The translations under genes were made by a program, and so were the position numbers. 64,000 nt of DNA, taken from an uncultured Oscillospiraceae bacterium (GTDB lineage: Bacteria; Bacillota; Clostridia; Oscillospirales; Ruminococcaceae). The notes below the pieces were generated by a model. It worked only from the letters and a program-made list of their open reading frames with translations. It was not told where the DNA came from and did not search any database. Shown here piece after piece: positions 39,532-47,609 of this stretch. Where the stretch lies: assembly GCA_934526065.1 (NCBI GenBank), contig CAKSZX010000001.1:62001-126000 (forward strand), written 5' to 3'. The number at the start of each line of letters is the position of its first letter. The first letter of the stretch is position 1.

Positions 39532-41778
39532 ATGCCGAGAAAAAAGACAAGTAAAGAAATAAAACCCCGGCGGACACTAGACGACAGCGTTGAAATTTTA
39601 TCTGCCGGCGAAATTGTGGAAAGCGCAATTACCGATACATTGGAAACAAACTATATGCCCTACGCCATGAGCGTTATTGTTTCCCGTGCTTTGCCGGAAA
39701 TAGACGGCTTTAAGCCCAGCCACCGCAAGCTGCTGTACACAATGTACAATATGGGGCTTTTAAAAGGGGCAAAGACAAAATCCGCAAATATAGTGGGGCA
39801 AACCATGAAACTTAACCCTCACGGGGACGCCGCCATTTACGAAACAATGGTTCGTCTGTCCCGAGGTAACGAAAGCCTCCTGGTGCCTTTTGTGGAAAGT
39901 AAGGGTAACTTCGGCAAGGCTTACAGCAGGGATATGGCATATGCCGCATCCCGTTATACCGAGGCAAAACTTGAACCTATATGTGAGGAGCTGTTCCGTG
40001 ACATTGACCGTGACACGGTGGATTTTACAGACAACTACGACGCCACCTACAAAGAGCCGGTTCTCTTGCCGGTTACATTTCCGAATATTTTGACAAATAA
40101 CACACTGGGCATTGCGGTTGGTATGGCAAGTTCAATATGCTCCTTTAATTTGGCGGAAGTTTGCAACACAACAATAGCCCTTTTAAAGGACGAAAACGCC
40201 GATATAAAAGACACCCTCATTGCACCGGACTTCGCCGGCGGCGGTATAATACTTTATGACGAAAGCGACATTGACGGGGTTTACAACACCGGCCGAGGCA
40301 GCATAAAGGTGCGCAGTAAGTGGAATTATGTAAAAGAGGACAATGTTATAGAGATTACCGAAATCCCCCCTACAACCACTGTTGAAGCCATAATAGACAA
40401 GGTTGCCGACCTTGTAAAGCAAGGCAAAATAAAGGAGATTAACGATGTCAGAGATGAAACCGACTTGAACGGTTTAAAATTGACATTTGACCTTAAAAGG
40501 GGACAGGATCCGGAAAAATTTATGCGCAAGCTGTTCCGTTCAACTCCTTTGGAGGACAATTTCTCCGCAAACTTCAATATTCTTATAGGCGGCTCGCCCA
40601 GAGTTATGGGTATCAGGGAAATCCTTACCGAGTGGACAGCTTACAGAATGAGCTGTGTAAAGCGCAGACTGTATTTTGACTTAAAGGGCAAAAAGGACAG
40701 ACTGCACCTTGTAAAGGGCTTGGAGGCAATTCTTCTTGATATAGACAAGGCTGTGAACATTGTCCGCAATACCGAGGAGGAAAAGGATGTTGTGCCGAAT
40801 CTTATGATAGGCTTTGGCATTGACGAAATCCAGGCGGAATATGTGGCGGAAATCCGTTTGCGCCAGCTTAACAGAAATTACATTATCAAGCGCATTGACG
40901 AGAAAGAACAGCTTGAAAAGGACATTGCCGAACTTGAGGACATCTTAAAGAGCAACGCAAAGATAAAAAAGGTTATTATCAAAGAACTTCGGGAAGTTGC
41001 CAAGAAATACGGTCAACCCAGAAAGAGCGAAATTCTTTACGGCATAACCGCCAAGGAGGACAAAGAGGAAGAACCGCAGATACCGGCATACCCGGTAAAT
41101 GTATTTGTCACCAAAGAGGGCTATTTTAAAAAGATAACCCCACAGTCCTTGCGTATGAGTGGCGAGCACAAGCTAAAACAGGACGATGAAATTGCAATGC
41201 ACATCGAAACGCAAAATAATGCCAATCTTATTATTTTTACCGATAAAATGCAGGCATACAAGAGCAAACTTCGGGAATTTGCAGATACCAAGCGGAGTGC
41301 AATGGGCGAATATCTGCCGGCAAAGTTGAACTTTGACGAGGGAGAAAATATGCTGAAAGCCATTGTATTTACAGAGTACACCGGGCATATTCTCTTTTGT
41401 TTTGACAACGGCAAAGCGGCAAAAATACCACTTGCCGCCTATGAGACAAAGCAAAACCGCAAAAAGCTGATAAACGCATATTCGGATAAAGCAGGGATTG
41501 TGGATATTCTCTATTTGCCGGATAATCGGGATATTGCCTTTGTCAGCAGCGTAAACAGGGCTCTTGTGGTAAACACTGCTCAAATACCGGAAAAGAGCAC
41601 AAAATCAAGCATCGGTGTACAAGTACAGGTATTGAAGAAAAACCAGACGGTTAAATCTGTATCTCTTGCCGACAGCCTCAATTTGGAAAATCCGGCAAAA
41701 TACAGGACTAAAAATATTCCTGCCCGGGGCAGTTTCTTAAAAGATGAGGACATTGCCCAACAATTAACCCTTGAATAA
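39532..41778 (+). CDS. parC: DNA topoisomerase IV-type subunit A
   Basis: 748 residues. Breakage-reunion subunit partnering the gene upstream. The catalytic Tyr is Y142 in AYAASRYTEAKL; other conserved blocks are YMPYAMSVIVSRALPEIDGF, KPSHRKLLYTMYNMGL, LNPHGDAAIYETMVRLSR and ESKGNFGKAYSRD. The C-terminal pinwheel domain begins about residue 500; its blades are shorter and more degenerate than in gyrase and no clear GyrA box (QRRGGKG) can be seen, which favours topoisomerase IV-like relaxing/decatenating action over supercoiling. The gene is followed by a short gap with the secG promoter. Confidence 0.88.
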   Translation: MPRKKTSKEIKPRRTLDDSVEILSAGEIVESAITDTLETNYMPYAMSVIVSRALPEIDGFKPSHRKLLYTMYNMGLLKGAKTKSANIVGQTMKLNPHGDAAIYETMVRLSRGNESLLVPFVESKGNFGKAYSRDMAYAASRYTEAKLEPICEELFRDIDRDTVDFTDNYDATYKEPVLLPVTFPNILTNNTLGIAVGMASSICSFNLAEVCNTTIALLKDENADIKDTLIAPDFAGGGIILYDESDIDGVYNTGRGSIKVRSKWNYVKEDNVIEITEIPPTTTVEAIIDKVADLVKQGKIKEINDVRDETDLNGLKLTFDLKRGQDPEKFMRKLFRSTPLEDNFSANFNILIGGSPRVMGIREILTEWTAYRMSCVKRRLYFDLKGKKDRLHLVKGLEAILLDIDKAVNIVRNTEEEKDVVPNLMIGFGIDEIQAEYVAEIRLRQLNRNYIIKRIDEKEQLEKDIAELEDILKSNAKIKKVIIKELREVAKKYGQPRKSEILYGITAKEDKEEEPQIPAYPVNVFVTKEGYFKKITPQSLRMSGEHKLKQDDEIAMHIETQNNANLIIFTDKMQAYKSKLREFADTKRSAMGEYLPAKLNFDEGENMLKAIVFTEYTGHILFCFDNGKAAKIPLAAYETKQNRKKLINAYSDKAGIVDILYLPDNRDIAFVSSVNRALVVNTAQIPEKSTKSSIGVQVQVLKKNQTVKSVSLADSLNLENPAKYRTKNIPARGSFLKDEDIAQQLTLE

Positions 41779-41790
41779 GCAATTTTCTTA

Positions 41791-41818
41791 TTGCAAATTA
41801 AAAAAATTATGTTATAAT
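41791..41818 (+). promoter_or_regulatory. Promoter of secG
   Basis: TTGCAA (41791-41796), 16-bp spacer, TATAAT (41813-41818). Confidence 0.7.
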
Positions 41819-41852
41819 AATAGGGTCATATATTATGAAAGGTTTTGATACA

Positions 41853-42092
41853 ATGAGTATTTTTGAAATTATAGCAGGCGTTGCACTTATATTGTGCGGT
41901 TTGATAATCATTGCTCTTGTTTGTATGCAGGAGCCGAAGGGCGGCCTTGGCACAGTAGCAGGCGGTGCCGATATGTACGCAAGCATGCAGTCACGCTCAA
42001 CAGATGCAAAAATTGCACAGACAACAAAATATGCAGGCGTTGCATTTTTTGTTTTGGCAATAGCAGTTGCAGCTATTAACCTTATCGGTTAA
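41853..42092 (+). CDS. secG: Preprotein translocase subunit SecG
   Basis: 79 residues. Start at ATG 41853 (MSIFEIIAG) because AAAGG lies about 10 bases upstream and the protein then begins as SecG usually does; an ATG at 41835 is an alternative adding six residues. SecG is the small SecYEG channel subunit with two membrane helices: here IIAGVALILCGLIIIALVCM and, at the end, YAGVAFFVLAIAVAAINL, separated by a cytosolic Gly-rich loop EPKGGLGTVAGGADMYAS that is the family signature. secG followed by RNase R is the standard Firmicute order; the third usual gene, smpB, is not present here. SecA of the same pathway is at 47610. Confidence 0.93.
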   Translation: MSIFEIIAGVALILCGLIIIALVCMQEPKGGLGTVAGGADMYASMQSRSTDAKIAQTTKYAGVAFFVLAIAVAAINLIG

Positions 42093-42120
42093 TTTGAAGT
42101 TATAAGCGATAAATAAAGTC

Positions 42121-42152
42121 AGCCGTTGCATTTGATATGTAACGGCTTTTTA
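42121..42152 (+). terminator. Hairpin between secG and rnr
   Basis: AGCCGTTGCA (42121-42130) pairs with TGTAACGGCT (42138-42147), loop TTTGATA, then TTTT. Terminator or partial read-through point before rnr. Confidence 0.75.
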
Positions 42153-42222
42153 TCTACGGTCAAATTGCCGGCATGTTGCCGGCTTGCCGTGTTTTGGTTA
42201 AGGAAAAGGAAAAGAAAAATAA

Positions 42223-44559
42223 ATGCCGATTAAAGAGAGAATTTTAAAGGAATTAAGCGAAGCCCCAATGAAGTTTAAAAAACTTCAAAACAAGTTTAAG
42301 GCCAGCAAAAAGTTTTTTGTGGCGGTAAACGAATTGTACGATGAGGGAAAAATAGAGGAAGTAAACGGCCTTGTAAGGCTTGTAAAGCCCAAAAAGAGCC
42401 GGGCAAGGGATAAAAGCGACCTTATTCCCGGCACAGTTGTAAAACTAACGGAAAACTTCGGTTTTGTTCGCTCCGAGGATTTGCAAAAGGATATTTTTGT
42501 GTCCGGTAAATATATGATGGGAGCAATCCCCGGGGATAAAGTGTTGGTTAAAAAAATACCTTCACAGCGCCGTGATTTTGAGGGCGAAATTGCGGAAATC
42601 GTGGAAGAAAAGAAAAATGTCATAGCCATAGCCCTGTACAAAGGCGGCAAACTTTACGCCACCTTAAAGGACTGCCCGTATGTTACAATGAAAGTTATGA
42701 ACCGTGTTTACGCCAAAAATGACGATATTATGGTTGTAACCGTAAACAACAGGGGCACAAGTCACCGCAATTTAACCTGTTATGCGGAAAGCGTAATCGG
42801 CCGGGTTTCTTCTTCACAAAAGGCAACGGAAGTGCTTATTGCCGAAAAGAATGTGGAAACAGGATTTTCACGCAATGTTCTTCGCCGGGCAAACGAAGCC
42901 GTTGACAGCGTGGATTTTGAGGCCGAGGCCGCAAAACGAGAAGATTTTACAAATCTGCCTATATTTACCATAGACAGTGCCTCTACAAAAGACATAGACG
43001 ATGCCGTTCATATAGAAAAACTTGAAAACGGTTACAGATTGGGCGTGCATATTGCAGATGTCAGCTTTTATGTAAGGGGCGGTACGGATTCCGACAGCGA
43101 CGCTTACAAAAGGGGAACATCAATCTACTTCGGCAACAACGTTATACCTATGTTACCGCAGATTTTTTCAAACGATGTTTGTTCTTTAAACGAAAAAAGC
43201 CGCAGACTGGCTTTTTCCTGTGTTATGGATATGGACAAAGACGGCAACGTTACAAATTACAGATTTGTAAAATCTCTTATTTACAGCCGTGTAAAGGGTG
43301 TGTACAGCGAGATAAATGCCATACTTGCCGGTGAGGCCGATGAAAAAATAAAGGAAAAATATGCGGAAGTTTACGATGAAATTTTCCTGGGAAAAGAGCT
43401 GTACGACATACTGCGCAAAAAGCATATTCGGCGCGGAAGTATGGATATTGAACGCGAAGAGGCCTACTTTATTTTTGATGAAACAGGCAAGGCGGTAGAT
43501 ATTGTAAAGAGAGACAGAGGCCTTTCCGAAATGATGATAGAGGAATTTATGCTTGCGGCAAACTCTTGCAGTGCAAACTTAGCCAAAAAAGCAAATATTC
43601 CTTTTGTATATCGCATTCACGAAGAGCCCTCGGCAGAAAAACTCACAGAGTTGAAAGATAATCTTTTAAGGCTGAATCTCACACTAGATACATCAAAAGG
43701 CAAGAGCTTGCAGCAGGCCATGAGCGAAATTTTGGATAAAACAAGGGGTACAAACCTTGAAATGACAGTGCATAAAATGATTTTGCGCAGTCAGTCAAAG
43801 GCAAAGTACAGCGAGGAGAAAATAGGTCACTTTGGTCTTGTGCTTGATGATTATTCCCACTTTACAAGCCCTATACGCAGATATGCGGATTTAGCCATAC
43901 ACAGAATTTTATCCGACTATGTAAGCGGTAAAAACATAGACGCCGTTCGTAAGAGATACGCAAAATTTGCCCCAAGCCGGGCAAAACAGGCCAGTGAAAC
44001 AGAGCTTGTGGCAATGTCAATCGAGCGTGATGCAGATGATATTTACAAGGCTGAAATTATGGCAGATCACGTGGGCGAAAGCTACACGGGTATTATTTCA
44101 AGTGTTACAACCTTTGGCGTTTATGTCACCCTTGAAAACACCGTGGAAGGTCTTGTGCATGTTTCAATGTTGGGTATGGTTGAGCCACAGTTGGCAGAGG
44201 GATATTCCCTGTCTTGCCCGGTAAGCGGTAAAATTTACAGAATAGGCGACGAAATGGCCGTTACCGTTGTCGGCACGGACATTTTAAACGGCAATATTGA
44301 CTTTGCCCCGGTAGGCGTAAAGCCTACAAAACCCGGTGACAGAAAGAGAGAAAAACCGAAAAATCTTAAAAACGACAGCTCTCGCAAAGACAGAGACCGG
44401 AGAGGCGAAAAGAAATCCGCCGGAAAAAGACAGAGGAATTCCGATAAAAAGGAAACCCGCCGGCGCAGAGAAAAAACACAGGCGGGCAGAAGCACGAGAG
44501 AGGAAAAAGAAATTTCCCGGAGCAGACAGCGCCGCCGCTATGAGAGAAAAAAGAGATAA
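42223..44559 (+). CDS. rnr: Ribonuclease R
   Basis: 778 residues, AAGGAAAAG before the ATG. Processive 3'-5' exoribonuclease that can degrade structured RNA. Order: N-terminal winged helix (about 1-60), cold-shock domains with VKLTENFGFVRSEDLQKDIF, the RNB catalytic domain with TIDSASTKDIDDAVHIEK (metal Asp residues) and SEMMIEEFMLAANSCSANLA, HFTSPIRRYADLAIHRIL, then an S1 domain with GIISSVTTFGVYVTLENTVE, and a basic C-terminal tail (about 700-778) packed with Arg, Lys and Glu. The tail is long but common in clostridial RNase R. Part of the secG-rnr pair; smpB is missing. Tail composition differs from the body but the frame is continuous. Confidence 0.95.
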   Translation: MPIKERILKELSEAPMKFKKLQNKFKASKKFFVAVNELYDEGKIEEVNGLVRLVKPKKSRARDKSDLIPGTVVKLTENFGFVRSEDLQKDIFVSGKYMMGAIPGDKVLVKKIPSQRRDFEGEIAEIVEEKKNVIAIALYKGGKLYATLKDCPYVTMKVMNRVYAKNDDIMVVTVNNRGTSHRNLTCYAESVIGRVSSSQKATEVLIAEKNVETGFSRNVLRRANEAVDSVDFEAEAAKREDFTNLPIFTIDSASTKDIDDAVHIEKLENGYRLGVHIADVSFYVRGGTDSDSDAYKRGTSIYFGNNVIPMLPQIFSNDVCSLNEKSRRLAFSCVMDMDKDGNVTNYRFVKSLIYSRVKGVYSEINAILAGEADEKIKEKYAEVYDEIFLGKELYDILRKKHIRRGSMDIEREEAYFIFDETGKAVDIVKRDRGLSEMMIEEFMLAANSCSANLAKKANIPFVYRIHEEPSAEKLTELKDNLLRLNLTLDTSKGKSLQQAMSEILDKTRGTNLEMTVHKMILRSQSKAKYSEEKIGHFGLVLDDYSHFTSPIRRYADLAIHRILSDYVSGKNIDAVRKRYAKFAPSRAKQASETELVAMSIERDADDIYKAEIMADHVGESYTGIISSVTTFGVYVTLENTVEGLVHVSMLGMVEPQLAEGYSLSCPVSGKIYRIGDEMAVTVVGTDILNGNIDFAPVGVKPTKPGDRKREKPKNLKNDSSRKDRDRRGEKKSAGKRQRNSDKKETRRRREKTQAGRSTREEKEISRSRQRRRYERKKR

Positions 44560-44594
44560 GACAAATTTTTATCTTTAAAAAGTGAAAAAGCACT

Positions 44595-44632
44595 AACCCC
44601 GAGCCTTGGATTTACACGGCTCGGGGTTGTTT
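44595..44632 (+). terminator. Terminator after rnr
   Basis: Perfect 11-bp stem AACCCCGAGCC (44595-44605)/GGCTCGGGGTT (44618-44628), tail GTTTAT. Confidence 0.85.
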
Positions 44633-44682
44633 ATAATGACAATATGCATTTTGGATTTTAATAATTTGTGATAAATAAATAA

Positions 44683-44728
44683 AAAATAAAGAATTATTAT
44701 TGATTATTTCTTTATTTTGGAATATACT
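44683..44728 (+). promoter_or_regulatory. Promoter and operator of the relB-yoeB pair
   Basis: TTGATT (44700-44705), 17-bp spacer, TATACT (44723-44728). An 11-bp perfect inverted repeat AAAATAAAGAA (44683-44693)/TTCTTTATTTT (44708-44718) surrounds the -35, a likely site for autorepression by the antitoxin complex. Confidence 0.65.
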
Positions 44729-44752
44729 ATAAACAAGAGAGGGGTGTTGAAT

Positions 44753-45019
44753 ATGGCACAGACGGTTAATGTTAATTTTAAATTGGATGCGGATGTTAAA
44801 AAGGGCATGGAACAGGCGTGTTCGGAATTGGGTCTTTCCATGAGTGCGGCATTCACTGTGTTTGCCAAGAAAGTTGCCAGGGAGAAGCGTATTCCTTTTG
44901 AAGTGTCGGTGGATCCTTTTTATTCCGAGAACAATATCCGTTATTTGGAAAATATCGTGCGTGATATTAAAAACGGTAAGGCTAACTTTGCAGAGCATGA
45001 CCTGATAGAGGTGGATTGA
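44753..45019 (+). CDS. RelB/DinJ-family antitoxin
   Basis: 88 residues. ATG 44753 has AGAGGGG at 44738-44744; the frame stays open upstream to 44717 but without a ribosome site. The N-terminus is a ribbon-helix-helix DNA-binding and dimerisation domain of the RelB/DinJ type: TVNVNFKLDADVKKGMEQAC and LGLSMSAAFTVFAKKVARE. The C-terminal part (about 50-88), acidic and probably disordered, would wrap the toxin. Its last base overlaps the first of the toxin ATG, so the pair is coupled. Together they form a type II toxin-antitoxin module sitting in a small accessory patch between rnr and the NifU-like gene. Confidence 0.9.
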   Translation: MAQTVNVNFKLDADVKKGMEQACSELGLSMSAAFTVFAKKVAREKRIPFEVSVDPFYSENNIRYLENIVRDIKNGKANFAEHDLIEVD

Positions 45020-45279
45020 TGAGGCTGCTGTGGGAGGACAGAGCGTGGAATGATTACTTGTACTGGCAATCACAAGACAAGAAAACGCTGAAAAAAATTA
45101 ACGGCCTTATTAAGGATATTCAAAGAAGCACTTTTGAGGGAATCGGCAAACCAGAACCGCTCAAAGAAAATTTAAGCGGTATGTGGAGTAGGCGTATTGA
45201 TGACGCTAACAGAATTGTTTACTTTGAAAAAGATGAGATAATTTATATTGTTTCTTGTAAAGGACATTATGACGATTGA
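45019..45279 (+). CDS. yoeB: YoeB-family mRNA interferase toxin
   Basis: 86 residues. ATG 45019 is used; a TTG directly before it is also in frame. Txe/YoeB toxins bind the ribosomal A site and cut mRNA. Numbering lines up with E. coli YoeB: Glu46 in IGKPEPLKEN, Arg65 in RRIDDANRIVYF, His83 and Tyr84 in SCKGHYDD, so all catalytic residues are kept and the gene looks active. The N-terminus RLLWEDRAWNDYLYWQSQDK is the family signature. One-base overlap with the antitoxin gene. A terminator follows immediately. Confidence 0.93.
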   Translation: MRLLWEDRAWNDYLYWQSQDKKTLKKINGLIKDIQRSTFEGIGKPEPLKENLSGMWSRRIDDANRIVYFEKDEIIYIVSCKGHYDD

Positions 45280-45308
45280 AAAGAGGACGATTATCGCCCT
45301 CTTTTTTA
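45280..45308 (+). terminator. Terminator after yoeB
   Basis: AGAGG (45282-45286) pairs with CCTCT (45298-45302) with CGAT/ATCG paired inside, then T6. Confidence 0.8.
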
Positions 45309-45317
45309 GTGCCTTAT

Positions 45318-45346
45318 TTGACAGTCGATTCAAAAAATGGTAAAAT
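45318..45346 (+). promoter_or_regulatory. Consensus promoter in front of the palindromic element
   Basis: TTGACA (45318-45323), 17-bp spacer, TAAAAT (45341-45346). Predicted start near 45353, exactly where the palindrome begins, and no gene follows for nearly 200 bases. Confidence 0.7.
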
Positions 45347-45352
45347 CATCAT

Positions 45353-45503
45353 GCGACACAATTACATATAATGCTGTTTATGGGGAAATACTTTGTTAAA
45401 AGGTGTTTTCCCTTTTTCGCTATCCATAGATGTCTGTAATTGTGTCGCAACAGTTGAGGGTTACACTTTTTGGGGTGTTCCCTTAATCGGGGCGCACTTT
45501 TTT
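45353..45503 (+). other. Palindromic element / candidate small RNA or IS end remnant
   Basis: GCGACACAATTACA (45353-45366) and TGTAATTGTGTCGC (45435-45448) are perfect 14-bp inverted repeats around 68 bases. Inside, GGGAAA (45383-45388) and TTTCCC (45407-45412) followed by T5 form an intrinsic terminator. Beyond the right arm is a second hairpin (GTG...CCC with GGG...CAC, 45475-45497) with T6. With the promoter just upstream, a 65- or 150-base structured RNA is possible. The alternative is a decayed transposon end: the right part has repeated CAC-T-rich units reminiscent of IS21-family termini. The sequence alone does not decide. Confidence 0.5.
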
Positions 45504-45534
45504 ATTTAGATAAAGTATTTGAGGAAATTGTTCT

Positions 45535-45633
45535 ATGGCGATTATAAAATGTCCGAAATGCGGAAATAAAATCAGCGATAAAGCTATACAAATTTCATAT
45601 ACCCATTGCTTTTTTTTACCAAAAATGTTATAA
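45535..45633 (+). pseudogene. Truncated zinc-ribbon ORF
   Basis: 32 codons with GAGGA at 45521-45525. The opening MAIIKCPKCGNKISDKA is the usual start of small zinc-ribbon proteins, with the first CxxC (CPKC). The second CxxC expected about ten residues later is not there; the frame runs into HCFFLPKML and stops. Most likely a remnant of a zinc-ribbon membrane protein gene, less likely a short functional peptide. It sits inside the accessory patch with the toxin-antitoxin pair, consistent with decay of mobile or variable DNA. Confidence 0.5.
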
Positions 45634-45651
45634 ATTGGTTAGCAGAGAATA

Positions 45652-45680
45652 TTGACAGCCGAGGTGTTGTGCTGTATGAT
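45652..45680 (+). promoter_or_regulatory. Promoter of the NifU-like/GGGtGRT unit
   Basis: TTGACA (45652-45657), 17-bp spacer, TATGAT (45675-45680). Confidence 0.8.
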
Positions 45681-45724
45681 ATTCATAGGATGTTAAAAAA
45701 TTATCAATGTTAAAGGAGACAGTT

Positions 45725-46417
45725 ATGAACTACACACATGAAATTGAAAAAATGTGCACCGTAGCCAAAGGCTGTGACCACGGTCCGGCCCCTATCCCCG
45801 AAGAGGGCAGATGGGTAAAGGCTTACGAAATTAAAGATATCAGCGGTTTGTCCCACGGTGTGGGCTGGTGTGCTCCCCAGCAGGGCGCCTGCAAACTGAC
45901 TTTAAATGTTAAAGACGGCATTATTCAGGAAGCCTTGGTGGAAACCACAGGCTGTTCCGGTATGACTCACTCCGCCGCCATGGCAGGTGAAATTTTGCCG
46001 GGCAAGACAATTCTTGAAGCCTTGAACACCGACCTTGTGTGCGACGCCATAAATGTTGCCATGAGAGAAATTTTTAAACAGCTTGTTTACGGCAGAACAC
46101 AAACCGCTTTCTCCGAGGACGGCTTGCCCATAGGTTCCGGCCTTGAAGATTTGGGCAAGGGCTTGCGCAGCCAAACGGCTACAATTTACTCCTCTGCACC
46201 AAAGGGCGTGAGATACCTTGAAATGGTTGAGGGCTACATTCTCTCCCTGGGTCTTGACGCAAACGGCGAGGTAATCGGTTACAAGTTTGTAAACCTTGGC
46301 AAGATGATGGAGGCTATCCGCCACGGTGTTGACCCGAAAGAGGCATACGAAAAGTTTATCGGACAGTACGGCAGATATGACGAGGCCGTTAAATACATTG
46401 ACCCGAGAGAGGAATAA
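45725..46417 (+). CDS. Iron-sulfur cluster assembly scaffold (NifU-like) protein
   Basis: 230 residues, AAAGGAG (45712-45718) before the ATG; a longer reading from 45707 is not supported. The family resembles the NifU/IscU scaffold: the segment VETTGCSGMTHSAAMAGEIL matches the region around a cluster-binding Cys, and further Cys lie at 11, 17, 49, 56 and 77. N-terminal CTVAKGCDHGPAP and GVGWCAPQQGACK are extra compared with IscU. It always seems to sit with the next gene, GGGtGRT protein, 14 bases downstream. Role as scaffold is a family-name inference; no cysteine desulfurase or other Fe-S assembly gene is near. A strong promoter drives the pair. Confidence 0.82.
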   Translation: MNYTHEIEKMCTVAKGCDHGPAPIPEEGRWVKAYEIKDISGLSHGVGWCAPQQGACKLTLNVKDGIIQEALVETTGCSGMTHSAAMAGEILPGKTILEALNTDLVCDAINVAMREIFKQLVYGRTQTAFSEDGLPIGSGLEDLGKGLRSQTATIYSSAPKGVRYLEMVEGYILSLGLDANGEVIGYKFVNLGKMMEAIRHGVDPKEAYEKFIGQYGRYDEAVKYIDPREE

Positions 46418-46431
46418 GGAGGTACGAGATA

Positions 46432-47433
46432 ATGGCAAATTTTGAAGGTTACGAAAGAAGAATAGCCAAAATTGAGGCCTCTATGGCTGAAAACGGCATA
46501 GAAAACCTCGATCGGGCAAGACAGCTTTGCCTTGACAATGGCATTGATGTGGAAAAAATAGTTAAGGGCGTACAGCCGATAGCCTTTGACAATGCTGTTT
46601 GGGCATACACCTACGGCGTTGCTCTTGCCCTTAAAAAGCAGGCAAAATCCGCAGCGGACGCAGCGGCTATTATCGGCCAAGGCTTGGAGGCATTTTGCGT
46701 TCCGGGTTCCGTTGCCGACGAAAGACAGGTAGGTTTGGGCCACGGCAATTTGGCAGCAATGCTTTTGAGAGAGGAAACAAAGTGTTTCTGTTTCCTTGCA
46801 GGCCACGAGAGTTTTGCCGCCGCAGAAGGCGCTATCGGCATAGCAAGAAACGCAAACAAGCGGAGAAAAGAACCTTTGAGAGTTATCCTCAACGGCTTGG
46901 GCAAAGACGCCGCTTATATAATTTCAAGAATAAACGGTTTTACCCATGTTGAAACCGATTACGATTTTACAAACAAAAAGGTAAATGTTGTAAGGGAAGT
47001 TAAATTTTCCGACGGCGACAGAGCAAATGTTAAGTGCTACGGCGCAAACGATGTTCTTGAAGGGGTTGCGATAATGAAACTTGAACACGTTGATATTTCA
47101 ATCACCGGCAACTCCACAAACCCAACAAGATTCCAGCACCTTGTTGCAGGCACATACAAAAAGTGGGCTTATGACAACGGCGTTAAATACTTCTCCGTTG
47201 CATCCGGCGGCGGCACAGGCAGAACCTTGCACCCGGACAATGTAGGCGCAGGCCCGGCATCTTACGGTCTTACGGACTCCATGGGCAGAATGCACGGGGA
47301 CGCACAGTTTGCAGGTTCTTCTTCCGTACCGGCTCATGTTGATATGATGGGCTTTATCGGAATGGGCAATAACCCGATGGTAGGCGCAACCGTTGCATGT
47401 GCAGTGCGGGTTGCAAAGGCACTTGAAAAATAA
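46432..47433 (+). CDS. GGGtGRT protein
   Basis: 333 residues behind AAGGAGG. Named after its motif, here SGGGTGRTLHP with GGGTGRT at 259-265. Other conserved-looking blocks are QVGLGHGNLAAMLLREET, CFCFLAGHESFAAAEGAIGI, HVDISITGNSTNPTRFQHLV and HVDMMGFIGMGNNPMVGATV. It has no signal peptide or membrane segment and no known catalytic fold that I can recognise; the Gly-rich motif could bind a nucleotide or phosphate. Several Cys and His residues could take part in metal binding. It forms a two-gene unit with the NifU-like protein, so a role in iron-sulfur or metal handling is possible, but function is unknown. The unit ends with a terminator. Confidence 0.9.
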   Translation: MANFEGYERRIAKIEASMAENGIENLDRARQLCLDNGIDVEKIVKGVQPIAFDNAVWAYTYGVALALKKQAKSAADAAAIIGQGLEAFCVPGSVADERQVGLGHGNLAAMLLREETKCFCFLAGHESFAAAEGAIGIARNANKRRKEPLRVILNGLGKDAAYIISRINGFTHVETDYDFTNKKVNVVREVKFSDGDRANVKCYGANDVLEGVAIMKLEHVDISITGNSTNPTRFQHLVAGTYKKWAYDNGVKYFSVASGGGTGRTLHPDNVGAGPASYGLTDSMGRMHGDAQFAGSSSVPAHVDMMGFIGMGNNPMVGATVACAVRVAKALEK

Positions 47434-47460
47434 CATACCCAATCGGGTAACGGCAATTTT

Positions 47461-47489
47461 CAGCCACTTGGACAAAGTGGCTGTTTTTG
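47461..47489 (+). terminator. Terminator after GGGtGRT gene
   Basis: CAGCCACTT (47461-47469) pairs with AAGTGGCTG (47475-47483), then T5. Confidence 0.9.
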
Positions 47490-47543
47490 TTGTGTTTTCG
47501 ACACTTTTTCAGTCAAAAAGCCACCTTGCGGCAAATATATTGT

Positions 47544-47572
47544 TTGACACAATTCCAACAATATATTAAAAT
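47544..47572 (+). promoter_or_regulatory. Promoter of secA
   Basis: TTGACA (47544-47549), 17-bp spacer, TAAAAT (47567-47572). Confidence 0.8.
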
Positions 47573-47609
47573 ATAGTAGTATGTAAAATAAGTTAAAAGA
47601 GGAAGTATA

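Noticed and set aside
37529..41778. Naming the topoisomerase genes gyrB and gyrA
   Set aside because: The A subunit shows no GyrA box and the B subunit is divergent from gyrase; topoisomerase IV fits better, although not proven.
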